Part shown: positions 37,188 to 47,663 of the stretch, piece by piece
Position numbering within the stretch: position 1 is the first letter of the stretch
How the letters are laid out: the number at the start of each line of letters is the position of its first letter
Source: Hymenoscyphus infarciens
Taxonomy: Eukaryota; Ascomycota; Leotiomycetes; Helotiales; Helotiaceae
Reading direction: 5' to 3'
Length of the DNA: 64,000 bases
NCBI GenBank assembly: GCA_001414345.1
Contig: LLCB01000046.1
Location: 62,001-126,000, forward strand
Position numbers and translations under genes: made by a program
Notes under the pieces: model-generated
Databases searched by the model: none
The model's input: only the letters and a program-made list of their open reading frames with translations
What the model was told of the DNA's origin: nothing

Positions 37188-38394
37188 TCCCTCTCTCTTA
37201 AAAAAGACTCGTCCCGAGTCTTCTATCTCTTATCGTTTAGGGTCGAATTAGAATAGTGTAAGTGTTATAACATTTGTCGTATTTGTTGATTTTGTTATAA
37301 GCGAGAAGGTAGATTAGGGTCTAAATCGTAGCTAACCTAGTTCGTAGATACTTTATTTTTTCGAGATTTATTATAAGCGAGACGAGATGTCGAGATAGGT
37401 TTCGAATTATAACCGACCTAATTCGTAGATGCTTATAAAATAGAGACTTCTAATCCTTTAATATTAAAGTAAGTATTCGCGTCTACTAAAAGAGTGTAGT
37501 CTGATCTGTCTAGTAGGTTAGAGAAAGTTTAAAGTTTAAAAAGTTTAAAATAGAGTCGAAGTCGAATTTAGAGTAGAGTTAGAAGTCGTTTAGTTAAGAG
37601 GTAGTGATAACTTAGTTAAGAGCTTACTTTGAGAGTGTATTGATTTGTATCTGATTTAAATTTGAAAGAAAAAGAAAAAAAGAGTATAAGTTCGTCTAAA
37701 CTGAGGTCGGCGGGGACTTAGAGAGAAGTTAGAAATAAAAAGTCGATAATATTCAGTGTTTTGAGTTTCCCTGCCTAATCTATTATCCTATCCTTCCTTG
37801 ACGATCCTTCTCCTTCCTACCTCTATTTTAAGGCTATCCTGCCTAATCCTATCCTAATATATCACTTCTCCTAGCTACTCCGATCCTATTCTGAAATTTG
37901 TTCCACCTATCCTTTTCTATCTAAGGTATTAGAGTAGCCTTTCCTAGCCTATAAGGGAGGCTAGGCAAGATATATACTAGCCTTAAATATATTATTTATA
38001 GTGTTGTTAGTAGATTTAGTAGAAGTAGTGCTACCTAAGAAAAGCATATAATATTAGTCTCTAATCAGTACCTAAAAACAGGGGTTTTACTATAGTAAAT
38101 TAAGTACCTAGTAGAGCACTTAATTTAGTACTGTTTACTCCTATTCGTATTTAAGTCTTAACTAGTTTCTAGACAACATATTAATAATATTAATTATACC
38201 CTTTAATACCTATACTATATAATAACATAAGACATACACATTATATATTACTCCTCTTATTGTTTATTATCTCAATTATTACTAATATAAACCACCCTTT
38301 TTTCTATAGACGTCCTAGCCTAGCTAGTACCCAAACACCCACTCCCTCTCAGTCCACCCCTTCTTAATCCACCCCTTCTCCTTCTCAATTATTC

Positions 38395-41250
38395 AAGGCG
38401 ATCATTATTAACAATAGCAAATCCAACCTTATAACAGCGATATCTAGCAAAACACCTATACTCCCTAGGCAAGAAGCACTATTAATACACGTACTCGAAG
38501 TAGCAGTAGATAATACTATATTTAAGCTTACGTTAGCTCGAATCTCTAAGAAGTACTAAGAAAAGAGGGGTCACTTCCACTACGTTAAGTACAATCTATA
38601 TAGACCTAAAAAGTTAAAGAAGAGTACATAGTACTAGAAACATACTTTAGAATTAATCTATACAAGTAAAGGTTAGTTTAAACTTTTAAAAGAGAGTGTT
38701 TACAATTAATATACTAATAACTTTAAGATCCTAACTCTAAGAGCTAATACTAGCGTAATAGACGTTTCTAAAGGTGTGTTTAATACCCTAAGGTTCAGTA
38801 CCTTATAGTAAATTTAGAGAATAAAGTAACACATCTTTAAATAAAGTATAGTATCACGAAGAGTAGTAGGAAGACTTTATAAGAGTATTTAATAAAAGAG
38901 GAGGCTATTAATAATATTGTAAATACGACGACCTATAGAGAGAAAGAGGGAGTAGTAAATCTCGTCTTAGCTGTTAAATTCAAACCTTTCAAGAATACAC
39001 TAATTACTTAGATCGTAGTATACTAATTATCGATATCTATCGCTGTTAGTGGCATGTTTGTAGAGCTTCTCTAAACTATATACCCTTCTATCCACAAGTT
39101 ACTCTCTAGCTTTTCTAGTATAATACAAGGGTAGATTATTAACGTATTTAAGTATTAGAAGCAGTATATAAAAGAGGACCTATACTAAGTAATTAATAAG
39201 ATACACTTCTCTTTTAATCTCTAGACGTTACTTAATCATCTTATACTAATAGGAGTAGTAGTATACTATATCAACAAGAGTAGAAGAAACTAGTTAGTAA
39301 GTAGTATTATTCCTAGCCCTATATATGTAAGCCTACCCCTTCTATCAACATTGTTTTCTCATTATCTACTATACTAATTTAATTCTTTTTTATATATTTG
39401 AGTAGCTCTTATAATATACTACTTAAATATCTAAAAAGTTATTACTTTAATAGTATTATTGATTTAATTTTAATTATATAGTATAGCTTAAGTCTAAGAT
39501 ATTAGGGCACGTACAGACCCTAATCCTAGCTAGATAACAGGTCTTAGTATTCTTAAAATATTATAAACTAGTTTAGAACTAATAGTTTATTTTCTTAATA
39601 ACTACCACGCTTCTTTATAATGTTTTTATACTTCTGAATAGCCCTGTACTAGGGCTATTTAATAATGTAAAAACATTATAAATAAGTGTAGTGGTTATTA
39701 AGAAAACAAACTCTAAGCTTAACTAGAAAGTCCTAGTTTTATAGACTCCTAAGCCTTAAAAGTTAATACTTTCTAGCTAACTTTAAGTATTACTTTTAGA
39801 CCTTTATTATAATCTAATAACTTAAAGGCGCCTATATAGGAGAGAATTAAGCAGAGTTAGTTATATAGGTTATTAAGGAGTATAATATAGAGTATAAAGT
39901 AGGCTAGTTTATAACCGATAACACACTAAATAACAACACCTGTCTAGATATTATTATTAAGAGGTTCTTACCTCGCCTTACTCTTAAATAACGAAAAGCA
40001 CGACGTTTATAATGCCTTAGACATATTATAAATCTCAGGGCGAAAGCTTTCCTTTACAGGGCTAAATTTAATACTTTTAAAGTGGAAAGCGATAGTACTA
40101 GATTAAATTCTAATTTAATCAAAGAGCTAAATACCTAGCAAAAGCGTGGCCCTATTAGCAAGTTTTATAATATTATCTATTATATTATGAGATTACCTTA
40201 ACAGCGCTAATAATTCTAAGCTATAGAGAACGATTCTATAGCTTTTAAGGAGTTTTATAATTACTTATAATTAGTAGGAGACAATGCTACTTAGTGGAAT
40301 TCCCTCTATTCTATAATCCAGCGCGCCTTACAAGTACAGAGCTAAATCAACTTATTTTGCTTATATAACTCTAGTACTATCTATAGGAGTAATTATAAAG
40401 TAAAAGCCGCCTAAGCTAAACAACAACAAGACGATTACAACGCTTAATTATCTTATAATATCCTTACCCTTAGTAATTAGAATGCCTTTAAAGAAGTTAT
40501 ATAAATTCTAAAGCCTTTTTACAACTATACAATACGTGCGTAGGGTACTAAATAGTCTACTAATTAAGACATAGCTTCTAATTATCTCGTTACCTTAAAT
40601 AGATTAGTAGAGTATATACGTAATATACAAGACGAATTTAAGATACGAGATAATAAAGATTATATCTACTAGTACTCTAACAATTACTAGATAAAGATCG
40701 ACGAATACTTCCTTAAGACTAAGGATACTCTAGCATATTATACCTTAATTATAATTACTCCTAAGATAAAGTTTAAGTGGTTTTAGTATAAGTAGGGGGA
40801 TATAAGTTAGTAGAAAGATATAAACTATCTAGATTTATAGGTATTATAAGCCAACGGATATATTAGAGAGGTTTAAGCGGAATATAAGAATCTCGCGATA
40901 CCTTAAGATAACAATACTAGAGGTAAAAGGGCATAGTTACTAGACAACTTTAAGAGAGATATAGATATAGTTATAATATATAACTCTATAGAGGATAATC
41001 CTCTTAATACATAGTTCTACTAAAAGCCCTTCTACTTCGATATATATAAAAGTTTACCTTAATACTAGTATTATATACTTAAGTTAAAAGCTATATATCG
41101 CCTTACTTAATTAGGATTAGATATAGCCTTAATTCCTATAATAAGTAGTAATTATAAGAGAGTATTCTCTTAAGCTAAACTACTTATTATAAGGTAAAGG
41201 AATCGCCTTTAACCTAATATAATAGAGGTAACTTAGTGTCTCTAAGCGTA
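38395..41250 (+). pseudogene. hAT transposase relic
   Basis: The forward frames show the hAT catalytic landmarks in order. FITDNTLNNNTC at about 39911-39946 corresponds to the TDNASNND block with the first Asp. RHIINL follows near 40017, then NATxWNS near 40285 (the x is a stop where Arg is expected). The C-terminal dimerisation signature SSNYKRVFSxAKLLI (about 41146-41190) corresponds to the CERVFS..K motif. Stops replace Gln, Trp and Arg codons throughout. The N-terminal region (38400-38700) may include the BED-type DNA-binding part but is not clear. Edges are approximate. Confidence 0.78.
39585..39711. repeat. 127-bp foldback hairpin inside the hAT
   Basis: Two 44-nt arms (39585-39628 and 39668-39711) are inverted copies of each other with about six mismatches. 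The 39-nt loop holds a second hairpin (aatagccct...agggctatt). It may be a small MITE inserted in the transposon, or a structure of the element itself. Confidence 0.75.
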
Positions 41251-43280
41251 GATTATTATAGACCAAAAGTTATAAGAGAAGTAGAGAGAAAAGGACTTAG
41301 AAGATAAGTGGTAGAATAAAGAGAATTAGGTTATTACTAATCTGCTAGGATAATACTATAATTTGAGTATAATATCTTATCTTTTAGTAGCTTTAATAAT
41401 ATTATTGTTTTTAATACTTCTTAAATTAGTCTATAATATTAGTACTTTTTATTACTTTTTACTTATTTTAATGTTTTTTACTTATACTTCCTATTCTATC
41501 CTATCCTCTCTAGCACCTCTCCTTACCTAGCCCCCTCTTTTAGTCTTCCTTACCTCTTCTATCTAAATTTAGTATCTCTCCTACCTAATTCAGCCTAGCC
41601 TATAAGTGAAATTAGCCTATCCTCTCCTTTCCTAATAGAGAGAGGTAGCCTATCCTCTCCGGAGTGCTAGGCTAACCAAGGCGGGGAAAGCCAAAACACT
41701 AATAATATTATAGATAGTAATAACTTAGCTAAGAGGTTACTATCCTTTTAAGAGTATACTAATTTATATCTGAGTTGAATTTAGATGAAAAAGAAACTTC
41801 TAGTATAGCTAGAAGTAAAAGAAAGTAATAAAAGTAAGAAAGAATATAAAGACTATAAGACTCTATACTAGAGTCGGTGGGGTTTCGGCTGGTTAAAGGC
41901 GAAGTTGATACTGAATTTAAAATTATTATCCGATGTTTAGGATAATAAAAAGAGGTATAGTTTTAGGTACGACATTTATTAGTACTATCGTAGGAACTGT
42001 GTTACTTAGGCCTATAGGCCGCCTCGTTCTCTTTAAAGTACTTAAAAACTTATTCATCTTCCGATTTCAAAGAAAGAGTTATTATTAGATCGTAGAGAGT
42101 TTAGAGCTAAACTAGACAAGGATAGAGAGGTATTCTTTTAAACTAGAGTACTAATTATAAGTAACTTAGCGTTTTAGCATATCTTCTTATCTAGCTAAAA
42201 GATCGTTTACTATTTTAGCAAAGTTGTAATTCTAGCGTCTCTTATACGTAGTAGACGCGTTTTAGAGCTAAGGTATGTCTTATATATAAAAGAACTATTC
42301 CGATTCTAATATCTCCCTAAGTATAGCTATACTTGAAAAGCGACCTTTTAAAGTTAGTAAAAGTTTCTTTAGCGTATTCTTCTTCTAATTCTACTTCTAT
42401 CTCTTTTGGATAATATTTAGTTAGGATTAATAGCAATAACTTAGCTAAGAGCTTACTTCTAAGTTTTGTTTTAATAGAAAGTGTATTTTAACTAATTTAT
42501 ATCTAATTCAAGGGTTAGGAAGTAGTAAGAAGGCATTAGAGGTAGCAGTGTCCTTTAAGCAAAAGAGGTCTAAATTCAGGCTTTTAAAAAGCAAAGAAGA
42601 GTTGAATAAGAGTCGGATTAGTAGAGGTTTAGAGAGTGTTTTTAACTTCGAAGTTCGCTTATAATTTTATTCTCTATCTTTCTAACTAATCGTTTTTATC
42701 CTTTGTTTTTATATACCTCTATCTCGTCTATCTATTATCCGTATATCGTCTATATTTAAGAAGTCTTACTTACTTATCGTTTTATTAAGATCTTCTAGGT
42801 CTTAGTATACGGTTATAGGTCAGGTTAGAGAGGGTTTAGAGAGTTATTTTTTAAAAAGAGAGGTAGCTCTAGAAGGTCGTTTAACGCCTTATAGCGGAAC
42901 TAGGTTCGATATTTCAAAGATGTCGATTTAGAGAGAAGGGGGGGTAAGATCAGATTTAGAAGCCTTCTAGATAACTTTAATAGTCAACTTATTTACTAAA
43001 CCTATATATAACAGTCCCTATATAAAGAGGGTTATTAGAAGCCTTAGAGACACTTAGTATATCTCGCTTCCTTAACGTATAATATACGATTTTTACTAGC
43101 TATCTATATAGACACTAAACTCTAGTGTTACTAGTTGTCTAGGAGATCTCTAGAATCCTAGCTATTTAAGAATAACGTCGTTCAGGTCTAATTCTAGCTT
43201 AAAAAAGAAACAAAAGCGATAATAAGCTTGAAGAGATATTATAAATGCTATTACTAGTAAAGTAGAGTTTTTCCTTTTTA

Positions 43281-43596
43281 TATAATAGTACGAAATATAT
43301 ACTACTATAAAAGAGGTATATAGGAGTATGTTTAGTAGAATAATATACGTAGATACTAGGCTTTAATATAGAAGAAAAGGAAAAACTATCTCTCTTCTAC
43401 TCTAGGAGTAGGCTACTATATATAAGAGGTTTAGATAGTACAAAAGGGTCTGAAACCGACTAACGTTATACGTCGGCTAATACAAAAGCCTGAACCTACG
43501 TAACCTTCCTAAAATAGATAATATAAGATAATAACTACTGAAACCTTATATATAGCAGGTACTCCTAGCTATCTAGGATAACAGCATACTATTACA
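43281..43596 (+). repeat. 3' LTR of family B element
   Basis: 316 bp, ends CTATTACA, the only copy in the window keeping the CA terminus; followed directly by AAGAT. Confidence 0.88.
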
Positions 43597-43912
43597 AAGA
43601 TAGCTATATAAGAGAAGAGTATAACCTAGGAATAAGATAGATTTAATATATAGATAGAGGAGTAGAACTAGATACTCTAGAGTATAATAGATAATATTAT
43701 AGTAAAGTTAAGAAAGACTCTTAAAAAGATTATAGATTATAGAGAGGATAATAATTTCTATAGATAGAGTAATTATTTAGATTACTTTTTATATAATAAT
43801 ACTTAATTTTATATAATATATATATAATAGAGGTGAAAAAAAGAGGTTATATTTAAGTAAGAAACTAAGCTAAAAATTAGCTAAGAACGCTTAGAAAATA
43901 CTAGGCTAAGTA

Positions 43913-44518
43913 TCTAACTTTAAAAGATATAAGTTATATCTTAACCTAAGATTAGAGATAATACTTATAGATATTATACTATATAGTTAGTATATATTAT
44001 ATTCGAGTTAAGAGAATTACTAGAAGAGATAAAAAACCTCTTATAATAGTAAAAGAGTAATTAGAAAAAGTCTAGATAGTATAAATAAGAGTATAGAGCT
44101 ATAAAGGTTTTTATAACTAGAGAACTACTCTCTACTATTTATAATTATTATCTATAGATATTTAAAATATATTTAATACTTCTTAGAAGAAGTAGTATAT
44201 ATATCTCTAAAGAGATATAGTATTATAAAGTAGAGAGAAGAATAATAGAATTAGAAGACTTAGATTAGAGATATATTAGAGAATTATTATATATAGAATA
44301 GTATATTAGAAGACGAGTATTATTTTTCCTATAAAGAGAAGAGCTAATTAAGCTCTAAATTTATAGAGGCTATAATATTACTTTAATATTAAGCTAGTTA
44401 TTCTCTATTATAAGTACTATAATAACGAACTAGAGAGAATATAAGAAGAAACTAAGCTATTATTAGAAACTAGTAATAAGTACTTAATACTCTATAAATA
44501 TATAGAGTTGTGACGTAT
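43913..44518. other. AT-rich RIP-degraded DNA, unassigned
   Basis: About 600 bp, purine-rich and TA-rich, without recognisable motifs. It ends at the TRIM fragment. Confidence 0.45.
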
Positions 44519-44820
44519 TTTTGGGTTGAAAACGCAGAGGTGAAAACTCGGCTATATATACAGGGGAAATGGGGTGTCATGTGACCCTATTTCCGCGTGA
44601 CACACCCCTTAGGTCTAGGAGAGGCAGCTTCCTAGGCCTATAAACAACGGCTAGATTGCAAAAGAACCCCTTAACTACATCGCCCCCTATTACTGCTCTA
44701 GATAATCCTGCGGAGCTATGCAGATTGCTTCAAACTCCTGAACAGCGATTCTAGATAACATTCTCAAAGGTAAAGTCCCACTCCTAGCTCCTATCCAACT
44801 TCTCCCCTTATACTCTGGCT
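44519..44820 (+). mobile_element. Truncated TRIM copy with little RIP damage
   Basis: A TRIM LTR (44519-44602, 84 bp, with an internal deletion of about 25-30 bp relative to 26984-27096) starts TGTGACGTATTTTTGG and ends CGTGACA. It is followed by 218 bp matching the internal region up to about 27315. The rest of the internal region and the 3' LTR are absent. Aligned with the nested copy, differences are mostly C-to-T or G-to-A in the nested copy. At about 300 bp it may be too short to trigger RIP. Confidence 0.8.
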
Positions 44821-45829
44821 TATTTCAATAAGGTAAAAGTTGTTGAGAAGTTCTTAAGTATCTAAAGGCTTGAGTTGAATTGAATGCCATTCAATTGGGG
44901 CTTACTTGACTTATCTCAATATCTCTCTAACTTATAACTCAACACAGCCTAACTCTCGGGTAGGAGAAGTGGACGTTACTCCGTGCATCTACTTTCACCT
45001 CGATAGTACGGGGATAATTGGAACTAAATAGAGATTCGCAGAGTAACGCTCAGTTCTCTTACTGAAATATTTTAAAATCTGCTAAGCAAAGCAAAAGCCA
45101 ATAGGTAAAAACAAAGCCAGGCTTAAACTATACCCTTCTCATACCACTCTGCAACACACCACACTAAAAAAACACCGAAAGACCGGAGAAAGAATTATAT
45201 AAATAAGCTTATGATTATTAAACAAGTAAGGACCATCTTGATTACTTATTAAAGCTTCTTCTAAAACACTCACAATTACACTGAACCAGGAATATGTTTT
45301 GTGATCTTGTAGTCTCATAAACTCCCCTCACAAGCTCGTCTAGGGGTATGAGATGAGATGAGATTACGAGGAAATCTCATTATGAGATTTGCGACATGCA
45401 ACGAAAAATCATGGGGACCAAGACAAACTTTGTGTTGCCGGAGCTCTTCCCTTGGCTTTGGGTTAGCTACAGAATCCATTTCGGGATGAGAAGGTGGATT
45501 TTTGAAGTTGGGAATAGCAGACAAGTAATAAAAATCATTCCAAAGGAAGACAAGATAAGACAAAACAAATATAAAGAACAGTATGGCATCATCAAGCACT
45601 GCTTCATATATCTCCTTATACACTGCCACCACTCAAAACCCCCACCTGTAGTAAAATCTGATTGGTATTCTCTCAAGCTAAGCTCAACGGGAAAATATCA
45701 AGACAACATCAATTGAATCGCTTAAACGCCTGTCCAATGCTCTGGTGATACCTGACATGCCCCAAACGCCATCGACGAAGAATATACTATACCCTTTAAT
45801 ATTCAACACACCCAATCCAATCAACAGTA
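44821..45829. other. Intergenic, 3' flank of the Rab gene
   Basis: Normal composition. Overlapping short frames on both strands (45315-45716) show no domain, no conserved composition and no splicing partner. Nothing else is visible. Confidence 0.45.
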
Positions 45830-46606
45830 TTAACAACACCCACTTCCCCACCCCTTCTGAGCCGGCGCACCCAACTTGACACCCCCACGATTCCCGGCCG
45901 TCGCCCCAGGTCCCTTGACTCCAGATCGCCTATCATTCAGATCATACTTCCCAGCCTCGATATTGAGATATATCCTCTCCGCAACTCTCCCAAATGCCAT
46001 CTCAACTCCCTCTCCACTCTTGGCACTAGTCTCAACATATTCCAATACACCATTCTTCCTCGCCCATTCCGTAGCCTCCTCAGCAGTGACTTCCCTCTTA
46101 TTCTCATCCCCAACCGCAAGATCACTCTTGTTCCCCACCAAAACAACCACAATATCCGGCTCAGCAATCTGTCTCAAATCATTAAGCCAGTCCTGAACAT
46201 GCGCAAAGGTATTCCGTCTCGAGATATCAAAAACCAACAGCGCCCCTGAAGCACCACGGAAGTAGCTCCTCGTTACACTCTTATAAGTTTCCTGGCCCGC
46301 CGTATCCCAAAGACTGAGTTTCATGTGTTTTTGCTCGACCACTGGTTCCGCTCGCGGCGGCTCAGGGAGACCATTGGAAATTTCTGCTAATGAGGGGTCG
46401 CGCGAGAGGCTAGGTTTAGGTTTGGGAGGTTGAGTGTTGGGAGGGCCGACGGGAACGATTCGTGAACCGAATTCGACGCCGATTGTTACGTCGTGATGGG
46501 GGGAGAAACGTCCTTCGCAGAGACGGATTGTGAGGGAGGATTTTCCGGTGCCGCTATCGCCTATGCAGACCAGTTTTGCTATGTAGTCCCATGATAGCGA
46601 CGACAT
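45830..46606 (-). CDS. Rab-family small GTPase (Rab2/Rab4/Rab14 clade)
   Basis: One exon, 258 residues from the ATG at 46606. All nucleotide-binding motifs are present: P-loop GDSGTGKS (16-23), switch I TIGVEFG (41-47), WDTAGQE (100-106), NKSD (159-162) and TSAK (193-196). It ends in Cys-Cys, the usual double geranylgeranylation site, so it should cycle on endosomal or Golgi membranes. The RSYFRGA.GALLVFDI segment points to the Rab2/4/14 branch. Odd point: about 39 proline-rich residues (54-92) are inserted between switch I and the DTAGQE motif, where Rabs normally have a short hairpin. No GT..AG intron fits, so it is probably translated. An ATG 13 codons upstream (46645) is possible, but MSSLSWDYIAKL is the usual kind of start. 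Which membrane step it serves is not shown by sequence. Confidence 0.9.
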   Translation of the reverse strand: MSSLSWDYIAKLVCIGDSGTGKSSLTIRLCEGRFSPHHDVTIGVEFGSRIVPVGPPNTQPPKPKPSLSRDPSLAEISNGLPEPPRAEPVVEQKHMKLSLWDTAGQETYKSVTRSYFRGASGALLVFDISRRNTFAHVQDWLNDLRQIAEPDIVVVLVGNKSDLAVGDENKREVTAEEATEWARKNGVLEYVETSAKSGEGVEMAFGRVAERIYLNIEAGKYDLNDRRSGVKGPGATAGNRGGVKLGAPAQKGWGSGCC

Positions 46607-47663
46607 TTGATAGGTTTGGGGGGGTGTTGAGTGGGATGGAGGCACGCGACAGTTGGTGGCGAGACGTGAGGACGTGGTGCGTGGTCGTGGTGCGTGGTGC
46701 GTGGTTGCGGGGTGGTGGTGGTGGTGGTAGCTATCTCCCAGGGGTTGCGTTGATGGGGATACTTGAGAAAGAAGTGTGTTTGAGAGGAAGCCAGGCTAGA
46801 AGATTTCTAAGGATAGCTTGTTGGTGTTGTTGGATTGAGGTGTATGGATGAATACAAGTCGGTTTCGTAATAGTTGTTGTTTTGAGGTTGTTTTCTCTCT
46901 CACTCACTTGTCAAAGCATGGCTTTTGTTTTGCTTGTGAGCTTGGCCTGGGGTTGAAGAGGTCATGATGCTGCAGCTAAAGCTAGCAGCTGCCACGCTAA
47001 TTAAAAGTCGGAGCTACAATGGCCGACATCATGTGGCGTAGTGAGGCTGTCAACCTTAACATTTAGTAGGCAGCTCGGCTTCTTTAAGCGTGCATGGGAG
47101 TACTAAGTACGTATACACTAGACAGCAGAATAGTAGTGATACTTGGTGCTAGGTCTTGACTACCATGAGAGTTAGAGCACGTTGCAGTGTACATATACAT
47201 GTACGTTGCGTGATTCATAGCATAGCGGGTGCAGACAGTGGCAGGGATCCGATTTCTGCCCCGAAAGCGGTGACTTTAGGTGACTTTTTGTACAGTGCAG
47301 TGCTCTGCTCTGCTGCTTCTCTGCTGCTTCTCTCCGCCTTGCCTGCTTGTCCATGACTAGTTTCCCTCCTGCGAACCCCCAAACAACCTCCTAAGAAAAG
47401 CTGTACCCAAGTACACCACCCGATCTAGGCAGTTATTCTGCATCCATCTCTACACCCCAAGGTCCGATCTGCCTTCATCCTGAACTGAAATACACCTTCG
47501 ACTCCCAATCCGACTGCTATCAAACCTCGGGAACTGGATAAGGAATCCATCAGGCGGAGCTTCAGGCGGTCAAGCCGTTATCAGGTACAACACCAAGCAC
47601 GCTTTGTGCTCGTGTGCCCATCCTCGTTCTATTCCCGCCAGGACCGGAAGTGAGGGATCAACA
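46607..47663. promoter_or_regulatory. Divergent intergenic region between the Rab and Pns1-like genes
   Basis: About 1 kb shared by two divergent genes, so both promoters lie here. Visible: a GGT-rich run (46715-46735), pyrimidine-rich tracts near 47290-47345, and no convincing TATA box. Confidence 0.4.

Larger units (their letters stand above)
37754..41701 (+). mobile_element. hAT-superfamily DNA transposon (3.95 kb), nested in the family B element
   Basis: Perfect 8-bp target duplication ATAATATT (37746-37753 and 41702-41709). Terminal inverted repeats start CAGTGTTTTGAGTTTCCC on the left and TAGTGTTTTGGCTTTCCC on the right (complement). Subterminal regions on both sides (37770-37980 and 41490-41690) carry repeated cctatcct/gcctaatcc motifs, typical transposase-binding territory. 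A broken transposase frame lies between. It retains much more CpA (for example caacaacaagacgattacaacg) than surrounding DNA, so it has suffered less RIP and is the youngest large insertion of the nest. Confidence 0.9.
36872..43596 (+). mobile_element. LTR retrotransposon, family B, without recognisable gag-pol
   Basis: LTRs of 316 bp (36872-37187 and 43281-43596) with ends TATAACGG/CTATTATA and TATAATAG/CTATTACA and a 5-bp duplication AAGAT (36867-36871 and 43597-43601). Without the hAT insertion it is about 2.77 kb, with about 2.1 kb internal. I recognise no reverse transcriptase or integrase. A motif 'gataacttagttaagagctta' with its downstream flank recurs at about 37607, 41718 and 42430, so the interior is partly repetitive. 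It therefore looks like a non-autonomous family, with relatives at 1-7977 and several solo LTRs. The differences seen between the two LTRs are transitions. Strand is by LTR convention. Confidence 0.8.
33852..43910 (+). mobile_element. Tc1-like DNA transposon, outer element of a nest
   Basis: Left end at 33852 (CTAGGCGTAGTATTTTCTAA) and right end at 43910 (complement CTTAGCCTAGTATTTTCTAA), each next to TA. Removing the nested copy (34286-35949) and the LTR element (36872-43596) leaves about 1.7 kb. Its transposase relic reads LVIDN at 36730-36744 and INPIK at 36832-36846 in the same frame. The Asp and the expected Glu (now Lys) are separated by 34 residues, the DD34E spacing of the Tc1 branch. 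The strand follows the transposase. It is broken by stops, by two insertions and by the lost catalytic Glu. Confidence 0.82.

Noticed and set aside
45315..45716. Pair of overlapping frames of about 105 codons on opposite strands
   Set aside because: No recognisable motif on either strand; lies in the 3' flank of the Rab gene.
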